Positions 56,571-64,000 of a stretch of 64,000 bases of DNA are shown one piece after another. The notes beneath the pieces were generated by a model. That model had not been told where the DNA came from. It saw only the letters and a program-made list of their open reading frames with translations, and searched no databases. The DNA comes from Streptomyces luteolifulvus. GTDB taxonomy: Bacteria; Actinomycetota; Actinomycetes; Streptomycetales; Streptomycetaceae. The stretch is taken from contig NZ_VZRB01000040.1 in assembly GCF_008806595.1 (NCBI RefSeq), forward strand, positions 1 through 64,000, in the 5' to 3' direction. How positions within the stretch are numbered: position 1 is the stretch's first letter; each line of letters starts with the position of its first letter. The position numbers and the translations under genes are program-made.

Positions 56571-58012
56571 GCAGAATTGCCCGCCGGTTCCGCTCGCTGC
56601 CGATCCGGTCCCGGCTGGCGATGCTGGTCGCTGCCGCTGTGGCGTTCGCGGTGGCGGCGGTTTCGGTGACGTGCTGGTTCATCGTGCAGGGGAAGCTGTA
56701 CGACCAGCTGGACGCCGACCTTCAGCGGGGAATGGGCGGCCCCGGGCAGGTCCAGCGCGCCGAGGTGGCCCTCAACAACTGCTCCAAGACACCGCAGGGC
56801 ACCGGACTCTTCCGCAGCAACTACACCCAGGTGGTCACGGAGAACGGAAAGGTCTGCGTCTTCGGCGAGTCCACGGGCACGGTCGAGGTCACCCAGGCCG
56901 ACAAGAACGTGATCGAGAAGAGCGACCTCGAGCGGTTCTACTTCCGCAACGGCAACGACGAGGACGGCGCCGACGTACGCGTGATGACCCATGCCCTGGG
57001 CCCCACGACCACCGTCGACGGCGGCGCCGGACCCAATGTCGGGCTCGTCGTCGCCGTACCGCTGAAGAGCACCCAGAACACCCTCAACGACCTCGCCCTC
57101 ATCCTCCTCCTCGTCTCCGGCGTAGGGGTCATCGGCGCCGGAGCGGCCGGTCTCGCGGTCGCCCGCGCCGGCCTGCGCCCCGTCGACAAGCTCACCGAAG
57201 CCGTCGAACACGTCGCCCGCACCGAAGACCTGAGCATCCGCATCCCCGTGGAGGACGACAGCGAGGACGAAGTCGCCCGTCTCTCCCGCTCCTTCAACTC
57301 GATGACGGCCTCCCTCGCCGGCTCCCGGGATCTGCAGCAGCAGCTCATCGCGGATGCCGGGCACGAGCTCCGCACCCCTCTCACCTCGCTCCGCACCAAC
57401 ATCGAACTCCTCACCCGCAGCGAGGAGACCGGCCGTCCCCTCCCCGCCGCCGACCGCAAGGCGCTGCTCGCGTCGGTCAAGGCGCAGATGACCGAACTGG
57501 CCGCTCTCATCGGCGATCTGCAGGAGCTGTCCCGCTCGGAGGGCCAGCGGGGTGAGCGCGTACAGGTGATCTCGCTGGAGGACACCGTCGAGGCGGCCCT
57601 GCGCCGCGCACGGCTGCGCGGGCCCGAGCTGACGATCACGGCGGACATCCAGCCCTGGTACGTCCGGGCGGAGCCGTCCGCCCTGGAGCGAGCGGTCGTC
57701 AACATCCTGGACAACGCGGTGAAGTTCAGCCCGGGCGGGGGCACGATCGAGGTGCGGCTCCACGAGGGCGTGCTCACGGTCCGCGACCACGGCCCCGGTA
57801 TCCCCGCCGACGAACTCCCGTACGTCTTCGACCGCTTCTGGCGTTCCCCGAGCGCCCGCGCGCTGCCCGGCTCGGGCCTCGGTCTGTCGATCGTGGCGCG
57901 GACGGTCCAGCGGGCCGGCGGCGAGGTGACCCTGGGCCAGGCCGAGGGCGGCGGCACGATCGCGACGGTACGGCTGCCGGGGGCGCCGACGGCTCCGCCC
58001 GACCCGCAGTAG
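56567..58012 (+). CDS. cssS: sensor histidine kinase (CssS-type)
   Basis: A 481-residue kinase with membrane helices at about 17-40 and 174-200 around a 130-residue external sensor that contains two Cys (NNCSKTP and KVCVFG) able to form a disulfide. HAMP (about 200-252), HisKA with H266 in DAGHELRTPLTSL and HATPase_c (NILDNAVKFSP, DHGPGIP, GSGLGLSIV) follow. The external part would sense misfolded secreted proteins. It starts at GTG overlapping the cssR stop. Confidence 0.9.
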   Translation: MSRIARRFRSLPIRSRLAMLVAAAVAFAVAAVSVTCWFIVQGKLYDQLDADLQRGMGGPGQVQRAEVALNNCSKTPQGTGLFRSNYTQVVTENGKVCVFGESTGTVEVTQADKNVIEKSDLERFYFRNGNDEDGADVRVMTHALGPTTTVDGGAGPNVGLVVAVPLKSTQNTLNDLALILLLVSGVGVIGAGAAGLAVARAGLRPVDKLTEAVEHVARTEDLSIRIPVEDDSEDEVARLSRSFNSMTASLAGSRDLQQQLIADAGHELRTPLTSLRTNIELLTRSEETGRPLPAADRKALLASVKAQMTELAALIGDLQELSRSEGQRGERVQVISLEDTVEAALRRARLRGPELTITADIQPWYVRAEPSALERAVVNILDNAVKFSPGGGTIEVRLHEGVLTVRDHGPGIPADELPYVFDRFWRSPSARALPGSGLGLSIVARTVQRAGGEVTLGQAEGGGTIATVRLPGAPTAPPDPQ

Positions 58013-58105
58013 GCCCTGGTCCGGGCCGACGGCAAGAAGCCCACGGTCGGCAACTAACGCACCAACCGCTCCCACCTGACGGACAAGCCTGCGCGGACCA
58101 GAAGG

Positions 58106-59539
58106 TCATGGACCGGCCGGGGGACCGGACGCCGTCGGTTTCGTGACGCCCTCCTCGGGGCGAAGGTGACGGACGAGGTCCCGGAACCGGTCCCACGCCT
58201 CGGGCCGGCTGCCGTCGCCCAGGTCGTAGTGCAGGGCGCGGCCGAGCCGGGCGGGCGCGGGGTGGAACGGTGGGTGTTCGGCACGGCTGCGGCCAACGGC
58301 CTCGCTCTCGTCTTCGCCGAGCGTGAAAGCCACCGGCACGGGCGGGGCTTCGAGGTGTGGGGGAACCGTCAGATCGCGGCGGGCCGCGCGCAGTGAGGTG
58401 AGCATGGTGACGAGACCGTGCTCGACGGCGAGTGCCCGGGCGAGGCCTTCGATCGCGCCCAGGGGCGGTTCCTCGTCCGGGCCGTATCCGAACGCCACGG
58501 TGATGTCCTCCTCGACGCCGGCCGGTGTGCGCAGGACGCGGACGGTGGCGAGGGCCGGGCGGCCGGGGTGTCCGACGGCGATCAGCCAGGTGGGCCGGGG
58601 CGCACGGGCGCGGGCCAGATCCGTCAGCTCGCGGGTGGACCAAGGGAGGTTGACCGGCTCGGCGGTGCTCCAGCCCGCGGGCGGGGCACCGGTCAGGTGC
58701 CGGAAGACGGCTTCCAGGGCACGCCCGAGGACGAGGTCCTCGTCGGCGTCGTGGCGGGTGCGCAGGGCCAGGACGAGCTGACGTTCGCCCGTGTCGCCGT
58801 CGCGCGCGAACGCCTGGGTGAGCGACGCGGTGCCGCTCTCGTCGCGAACCGGGGTGAAGGTTCCGTTCTTCCAGTGGAGGACGGCGCCCGACAGTCCGTC
58901 GTAGTAGCCCTGTCGGGGGTCCTGGACGACCCAGCGGTTGGGCAGTCCGTGCAGGGCCGTGCGGGTGGGCAGCGTGAGACGTGCGGTGGGTGGGGTGACG
59001 ATCTGCAGGGCGCGGTCGGCGGCGGTCGCGGTGCGCAGGGCGTCGGCGAGCCAGCTGGTCATGGCGACCAGGGGGCGGTCCTGGATGACCACGGCCGCCC
59101 TGTTGGTGAGGACGTCGATCGCGGGGGTGGCGGGTGCCGGGACGGGAACGGCGGAGACGTCCGTGGTGAGCGGAACCACCTCGGTGGTGGCGGCCTCCGG
59201 CGGCCAGACCGTACCGCCGAGCACAGTGGCCAGACGTCCGGCGAAGGAGCCCGCGAGCCGCCCGGCCTCGGCGACGGCCGTGGAGGCACGGGCCTCGGTC
59301 CACCACACCGACCCCTCCTCGACCGCGTGCTCCAGCAGCCGGGCCGTCTCGCCGGGAACCTGGACCAGGATGGGCGCCTCCACCGAGACGAGGGGCCGCC
59401 CGTCGGGAGCACAGAGCTGTACGACCGCACCGTCGGCGAGGGTGCCCACGCCGAGGTCCGGTCCACCGGCGTAGAGGCCCGCGAGCAGGGTGCGTATGTC
59501 CGGCATCGTGGGGGTGAGGGCGATGACGTCCTTGGTCAC
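58106..59539 (-). CDS. DUF6177 family protein of a type VII secretion locus
   Basis: A 477-residue soluble protein without membrane segments. It begins MTKDVIALTPTMPDIRTLLAG and contains repeated alpha/beta segments (APILVQVPGETARLLEHA, DRPLVAMTSWLADALR, WVVQDPRQGYYDGLSG). This matches the Streptomyces family DUF6177 found directly after eccC in T7SS loci; its role is unknown. The GTG start overlaps the eccC stop (GTGA, 59536-59539), so the two are translationally coupled. Confidence 0.83.
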   Translation of the reverse strand: MTKDVIALTPTMPDIRTLLAGLYAGGPDLGVGTLADGAVVQLCAPDGRPLVSVEAPILVQVPGETARLLEHAVEEGSVWWTEARASTAVAEAGRLAGSFAGRLATVLGGTVWPPEAATTEVVPLTTDVSAVPVPAPATPAIDVLTNRAAVVIQDRPLVAMTSWLADALRTATAADRALQIVTPPTARLTLPTRTALHGLPNRWVVQDPRQGYYDGLSGAVLHWKNGTFTPVRDESGTASLTQAFARDGDTGERQLVLALRTRHDADEDLVLGRALEAVFRHLTGAPPAGWSTAEPVNLPWSTRELTDLARARAPRPTWLIAVGHPGRPALATVRVLRTPAGVEEDITVAFGYGPDEEPPLGAIEGLARALAVEHGLVTMLTSLRAARRDLTVPPHLEAPPVPVAFTLGEDESEAVGRSRAEHPPFHPAPARLGRALHYDLGDGSRPEAWDRFRDLVRHLRPEEGVTKPTASGPPAGP

Positions 59540-62500
59540 TCCTGATCGTCCTCTCCGGCGGCGAGGGCGGTCTGCACCAGCTGGTGCGGACGCCCCCGGC
59601 GGACGAGCGTCCCGCGTCCCGGCGGCTGCTGGGAGGCGTACAGGCCGGGGAAGAGCTGGCCTTCGGTGCGGTCGCCGGTCATGACGAGCGCGGCGGTGCC
59701 GGCCTCGCGCAGAGCGGTCAGCACCGGCTCGTACAGCGCACGGGAGGCGCCGGCGGCGCGGCGGGCGACGACGAAGTGCAGGCCGATGTCCTGGGCGGAG
59801 GAGATGTACGGCAGGAACGGGGCCAGCGGCTGCTGTCCTGCCGTGGTGAGGATGTCGTAGTCGTCGACCAGGATGACGATCCGCGGCCCGGTGAAGGCGG
59901 GTTCGGTGGCGACGGTGTCCGGGTCGGCCGTCTCGGGCAGCCGCTTCTCCAGCTCGGCGGCGATGCCGGTGGACAGGGCGGCGGCGAGCCTGGCGTTGTG
60001 GGCGTATCCGCCGCGATGGGGTTCGGGGACCGCACCGCGCAGGCCACGGCGCGGATCGTAGACGCCGAAGACGAGTTCCTCGTCCTCGTACCGCTCGACG
60101 AGCTGAGTGACGATCAGCGTCAGCAGGTTGGTCTTGCCGCATGCGTTGTCGCCGAGGATCAGCAGGTGCTGGTCGGTGCCGAAGAGGTCGAGCAGGACCG
60201 GCGCGAGAGCGTCCTGGTCGAGTCCGAGAGGAATCTTCGCCGGTTCGGCCGCCGGTGAGGGGAGCTTGGCGGCGGGCAGCCGGGTGGGCAGCACCCGTAC
60301 GGGCGGGGCGAGTTCGCCGTGCCAGGAGGCGCGGATGGTGCGGACGGTGCGTTCGAGGGCCGGGCCGAGGTCCTGGATGGCGGGCCTGTTGTCGATACGG
60401 GGCAGCGCGACCTGGGCGAACAGCTTGCCGTCGGTGAGCACCCGGCCGGGCACGCCGGGGGCGAGGGTCTCGGAGAGCTTGCGGTCGACGGAGGAGTCGG
60501 CCGGGTCGTTGAGGCGCAGCTCGACACGGGTGCCGAACATCGACTGCGTGGCGATCCGGACGTCGTTCCAGCGCAGCATGCCGGCGACGACATGGACGCC
60601 GTAGCCGCCGCCGCGCTTGAGCAGGTCGGCCACCGCGTCGTCGAGGTCGGCGAACTCGTCGCGCAAGGCGCCGAATCCATCGATGAGCAGCAGGACGTCG
60701 GTGGCGCCCAGCTCGGGCAGCCGGCCCTGGGCGCGCAGCCGGCGCAGCTGGTCGACGGAGTCGATGCCGTGCTCGCGGAACAGTTCCTCGCGCAGTGCCA
60801 GCATGGCGCGCACCTCGGCGACCGTGCGGGCGGCCCGCTCGCGGTCGGCACGTCCCGCGATGCCGCCGACGTGCGGGAGCCCGGACAGGACCGACAGGCC
60901 GCCGCCGACCAGGTCGAGGCCGTAGACGGCGACGTCGTACGGCGTGTGGGTGAGGGCCAGGGAGAGGGCGAGGGTGCGCAGGAGCGTGGTCTTGCCGGAC
61001 TGCGGGCCGCCGATGACCGCCGCGTGCCCGCCGGCGACGGTGAGGTCCAGCAGCCACGGTCGCTGCCACTGGCGGGCCGGGTCGTCGATGATGCCGAGCG
61101 GGATGTGCATCGGGCCGTCCGCGTGGGCGAGCCGCAGACCGTCCGTGTCGGCCCTCAGGGGCCCGGCGGCCGCGTCCAGGGTGGTGGCGTCGGGCAGCGG
61201 GGCCAGCCAGATACGGCGTACCGGCGGTGCCGCCGCGGCGAGTTGGCCGACCATGACGGACAGTACGGTCGGCCCGGTCTCCCGCCTGGTGGCGACGGGC
61301 TCCTCCACCACCTCGCTCTCCTGAGGGGTGCTGTACGCCGGATAGGGGCGGGCGAGCGGCTCCTCGTCGCGTTCCTTGCGCAGGGCGGGCCCGTGGTGGG
61401 CGCCGGAGACGTAACCGGCCTTGAACCGCTCGTAGGTGGAGGTGTCGACCTTCAGATAGCCGAAGCCCGGCACCGGCGGCAGATGGAAGGCGTCGGTGGT
61501 GTCCAGGACGGTACGGGATTCGTCGGCGGAGAAGGTGCGCAGCCCGAGCCGGTACGACAGGTAGGTGTCCAGGCCCTTCAGCCTGCCGCCCTCGATGCGC
61601 TGGCTGGACAGCAGCAGATGGACGCCGATGGAGCGGCCGATGCGGCCGATGGACAGGAACAGGTCGATGAAGTCCGGCTTGGCGGTGATGAGTTCGCCGA
61701 ACTCGTCGATGACCACGAAGAGGTGCGGCAGCGGCTCCAGATCGGGGCGCTCGGTGGACCGCAGGACGGCGTAGTGCCCGATGTCGGCGACGTTCCCGGC
61801 ATCCTTGAGTACCTGCTGGCGGCGCTTGACCTCGCCGGCCAGGCTGGAGTGGACGCGCTCGACGAGGCCGGCCTGGTTCTCCAGGTTGGTGATCACGCCG
61901 GCGACGTGCGGGAGTCCGGCGAACGGGGCGAACGTGGCGCCGCCCTTGTAGTCGACCAGGACCAGGGCCAGGTCCTCGGGAGAGTGGGTGGCAGCGAGCG
62001 CGAGCACGAGGGTGCGCAGCAGCTCGCTCTTGCCGGAGCCGGTGGCGCCCACGCACAGCCCGTGCGGACCCATTCCGAGCTGCGCGGACTCCTTCAGGTC
62101 CAGCAGCACCGGCTCGTGCCGGTCCGTCAGGCCGATGGGTACGCGCAGGAAGTCCCGTTCGCCACGCGGCGCCCACAACGTGTGGAGATCGAGGTCGGCC
62201 GGGTCGTCGATGCCGAGCAGGGCGGGGAAGTCGACCGGGCCGTACACCGGTGTGCCCTCGGCCACCGACTCCGCGGACAGCCGCAGCGGCGCCAGCATCC
62301 GGGCGATCCCCTCGGCACCGGGACGTGTCACCGCGTCGGACGTGCCGCGCGCGGCCGGGACGTCGCGGGTGCGCAGGTCCTGTACGACGATCCGGTCGCC
62401 GTCGACAGTGATCCGCACGCTCACCTGGTCGGGCTCGTGCACCTGCCGCTCCAGCAGATGCACCACGGTGACGCCCATCTCCGGCAGTCCGATCGCCGAG

Positions 62501-63513
62501 TCCGGGCGCGGAAGTTCGGCCGCGGTGCCGCCGTACGTGTCGCTGACCACGAGCAGCCGGCCGGTCAGCCGCAGTGCGTCCCTGCCCGACAGGCCGCGCC
62601 GCACCTCGGCGGCGTACGAGGCACGCCGCCGCAGGTCGGGTGCGCACAGGCGGGCCAGCCGGGCGAGGTCGGGTGCGATACGGCGGGCGGCGACCGGACC
62701 GTCGTAGGCCTCGGTGTCGAGGACGTGGGGCAGCCACTTGGCCCACGACCACTCGGCATCGTCGGACGCGCCGACGGCGACGGCGACATCGTCCGGTGCA
62801 TGCGTCACCGCCGCCTGGAGCAGGAGGCTCCGGGTCACTCGGAGGACCCCCTCCCGATCGCCGACGATGCTCACGTTCCCGGCCCGGTCCAGGGGGACGA
62901 CCAGCGGGAATTCCGTTGCCGTGCCGAACCGGCTCTGCAGCGCGCGGGCCTCGTTGAGCATGAACGGGTCCGGCGGGGTGAGGACACCGCCGGCACTGTT
63001 CTGGCCGACGGTCAGCTCCGGCGCCGGTACGTCCCCGGTGCCCGCCCGTACCTGAAGGAAGTCGGCGTCCTGACGGCGGCGCTCCCACAGTCGCGCCGGG
63101 TCCCGGACAAGGTCGTACAGCGCCTCCGGCGGAGGATTCAGCTCACGGGCCGCCTGCCGCCGCTCCCGCTCGTCCGTGCCCAGTTCCTCGCGCAGTCCCT
63201 CCAGATACTCCAGATACCGCTCACGCTGCACCCGCCGGGTGCGCTGCGCCTTGCCGCGCTGCGACAGGAACAGCGCCACCGCCCCGAGCAGCGCGACGAC
63301 CAGCACGAGCGCACCGAGTGCGGCGAACTGGCTGTTGCGGATGACCGTCATCATCACGACGGAGCTGATGACACCGGCCATCGGCAGCAGCGCCGTGGCC
63401 GCGTTGCCGACCTTGCCCTCCGGGAGGTTCGGCGGCGCCTCGACGGCGCGGGGCTCGGCGGGAGTGACCGGGCGGGTGGAGCGCGCGGGCCGGTGGACGA
63501 TCTGCTGGGTCAC
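59536..63513 (-). CDS. eccC: type VII secretion ATPase EccC (FtsK/SpoIIIE family)
   Basis: Motor and substrate receptor of the ESX/T7SS membrane complex. The 1325 residues begin at GTG. Two membrane helices (about 38-60 and 64-86) precede three ATPase domains: Walker A GATGSGKSE near 486 with Walker B-like LVLVDYKGGA and VVIDEFGEL, GGPQSGKTTLL near 833, and GDNACGKTNLL near 1118. A single polypeptide (not split EccCa/EccCb) is usual in Streptomyces. It overlaps both neighbours by GTGA. Confidence 0.95.
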   Translation of the reverse strand: MTQQIVHRPARSTRPVTPAEPRAVEAPPNLPEGKVGNAATALLPMAGVISSVVMMTVIRNSQFAALGALVLVVALLGAVALFLSQRGKAQRTRRVQRERYLEYLEGLREELGTDERERRQAARELNPPPEALYDLVRDPARLWERRRQDADFLQVRAGTGDVPAPELTVGQNSAGGVLTPPDPFMLNEARALQSRFGTATEFPLVVPLDRAGNVSIVGDREGVLRVTRSLLLQAAVTHAPDDVAVAVGASDDAEWSWAKWLPHVLDTEAYDGPVAARRIAPDLARLARLCAPDLRRRASYAAEVRRGLSGRDALRLTGRLLVVSDTYGGTAAELPRPDSAIGLPEMGVTVVHLLERQVHEPDQVSVRITVDGDRIVVQDLRTRDVPAARGTSDAVTRPGAEGIARMLAPLRLSAESVAEGTPVYGPVDFPALLGIDDPADLDLHTLWAPRGERDFLRVPIGLTDRHEPVLLDLKESAQLGMGPHGLCVGATGSGKSELLRTLVLALAATHSPEDLALVLVDYKGGATFAPFAGLPHVAGVITNLENQAGLVERVHSSLAGEVKRRQQVLKDAGNVADIGHYAVLRSTERPDLEPLPHLFVVIDEFGELITAKPDFIDLFLSIGRIGRSIGVHLLLSSQRIEGGRLKGLDTYLSYRLGLRTFSADESRTVLDTTDAFHLPPVPGFGYLKVDTSTYERFKAGYVSGAHHGPALRKERDEEPLARPYPAYSTPQESEVVEEPVATRRETGPTVLSVMVGQLAAAAPPVRRIWLAPLPDATTLDAAAGPLRADTDGLRLAHADGPMHIPLGIIDDPARQWQRPWLLDLTVAGGHAAVIGGPQSGKTTLLRTLALSLALTHTPYDVAVYGLDLVGGGLSVLSGLPHVGGIAGRADRERAARTVAEVRAMLALREELFREHGIDSVDQLRRLRAQGRLPELGATDVLLLIDGFGALRDEFADLDDAVADLLKRGGGYGVHVVAGMLRWNDVRIATQSMFGTRVELRLNDPADSSVDRKLSETLAPGVPGRVLTDGKLFAQVALPRIDNRPAIQDLGPALERTVRTIRASWHGELAPPVRVLPTRLPAAKLPSPAAEPAKIPLGLDQDALAPVLLDLFGTDQHLLILGDNACGKTNLLTLIVTQLVERYEDEELVFGVYDPRRGLRGAVPEPHRGGYAHNARLAAALSTGIAAELEKRLPETADPDTVATEPAFTGPRIVILVDDYDILTTAGQQPLAPFLPYISSAQDIGLHFVVARRAAGASRALYEPVLTALREAGTAALVMTGDRTEGQLFPGLYASQQPPGRGTLVRRGRPHQLVQTALAAGEDDQE

Positions 63514-64000
63514 CGGACGCGCACCGCCCGCTGCATCACCTCGGCTGCCAGGCGGACGGCGGCGTCCCGGGTGCTCCGGCCCAGCATGGCGGTGTGGATG
63601 GGGCCTCCCTGAGCGAGATGACGGTCGTAGGGCAGGGGGATCACGGGCACGCCGGGCTCGCGCAGATGCGCGACGGCCGTCTTCGGGTCGAGGGTGGTGT
63701 CGGGCGTGCCGGCGCTGAGCGCCACCACGGTGGTGGCGAGCGCGGAGTGCGGCAACTGGGCCAGCCAGTCCAGGACTTGGCGGGTGCCGTTCACGCCCTC
63801 GGCGGTCATCGGTGCGACGACGACCCGCGCGTGAGCGGTGTCCATCGCGGTGCGCGCGACCTCTCCGGGCAGCGTCTCGCAGTCCACCACGGTCACGGCG
63901 AAGTAGCGCCGAAGCGCCAGGGTCACCGTCCGGTAGGCGCGGACGTCCAGCGGGGCACCGACCCGCCCCTGGCTCGCGGGCAGCAACCAGCCGCCGTCGG
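63510..64000 (-). CDS. ParA/MinD-like P-loop protein, C-terminal part (cut by window edge)
   Basis: The visible 163 codons include DGGWLLPASQGRVG, FAVTVVDCETLPGEVARTAM (strand ending in Asp, as in Walker A'-type ATPases), ARVVVAPMTAEGVNGTRQVLDWL and a tail of Ala/Arg-rich helix. This matches MinD/ParA-like proteins that precede eccC in Streptomyces T7SS loci. The N-terminal P-loop lies outside the window. The stop overlaps the eccC start by GTGA. Confidence 0.75.
   Translation of the reverse strand, partial: DGGWLLPASQGRVGAPLDVRAYRTVTLALRRYFAVTVVDCETLPGEVARTAMDTAHARVVVAPMTAEGVNGTRQVLDWLAQLPHSALATTVVALSAGTPDTTLDPKTAVAHLREPGVPVIPLPYDRHLAQGGPIHTAMLGRSTRDAAVRLAAEVMQRAVRVR

Noticed and set aside
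58106..63088. A 1660-codon leftward open frame spanning DUF6177 and antiparallel to part of eccC's frame
   Set aside because: Only its 3' part (58106-59539) is a real gene. The rest is a frame shadow of eccC with Arg/Pro/Gly-rich composition.
60319..63612. A 1097-codon rightward open frame opposite eccC
   Set aside because: Antisense shadow of a high-GC gene; repetitive Gly/Val/Arg/Asp composition and no recognisable domain.
1..64000. tRNA, rRNA, insertion sequences or prophage genes
   Set aside because: I saw no cloverleaf ending in a CCA-type tail, transposase or phage gene. A tRNAscan or ISfinder run could still find something overlooked by eye.

Overview
The window is a 64 kb piece of a very GC-rich chromosome with Streptomyces character. 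The evidence is extreme third-position GC, many GTG and leaderless starts, and gene sets typical of streptomycetes: phoU/phoR-phoP, mshA, nur, rsiG, glnR and a secretion-stress two-component system. Most of it is core chromosome with short accessory insertions.

Layout. 1-2233 (minus): carD, ispD, ispF and the start of cysS (MEP isoprenoid pathway, a transcription factor, a tRNA synthetase). 2859-6909: a lipoprotein gene, then the phosphate regulon core (phoP and phoR leftward, phoU rightward, with a PHO-box-like site between them) and a Cys-rich peptide. 7280-20002: phosphoglycerate mutase, an MFS exporter, a DUF2000/AraC divergent pair, a YbjN protein, mshA (mycothiol), a methyltransferase, a secreted NlpC/P60 hydrolase, a response-regulator phosphatase, DUF2516, an HbhA-like protein and an XRE regulator. 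Two spacers here are degenerate tandem-repeat DNA.

20095-23793: a decayed tetR next to a compact lactococcin-972-type bacteriocin cluster (precursor, seven-span membrane protein, ABC ATPase). 24181-29374: a GT39-like membrane protein, a secreted protein-arginine deiminase, a HAD protein and a DDN-hemerythrin fusion.

29510-37440 is the most unusual region. It holds three GntR-type regulators with a shared, unrecognised C-terminal domain. Each is divergent from a small hydrophobic protein across an operator-like intergenic region. With them are a HAD phosphatase, a tandem double APH-type kinase and a membrane protein whose C-terminus resembles the regulators' sensor domain. It looks like a sensing module of unknown function.

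37640-53107 returns to core genes: an Eis-like acetyltransferase, asparaginase II, rsiG (c-di-GMP-responsive anti-sigma WhiG), dtd, ygfZ, nur, a nitrobindin-like protein, an operon of three single-span proteins, a sulfur-transfer group with a Cys-containing leader peptide, a DUF2993 protein, a His/Gln-repeat membrane protein, a MoaD-like protein, a hydrolase and glnR. 53213-58012: a LacI regulator, a membrane-tethered HtrA-like protease and its presumed CssRS secretion-stress system. 58106-64000 (minus): part of a type VII secretion locus (ParA/MinD-like protein cut by the window edge, three-ATPase EccC, DUF6177), linked by GTGA overlaps.

Function assignments come from reading motifs and remembered family features. 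No database search was run.
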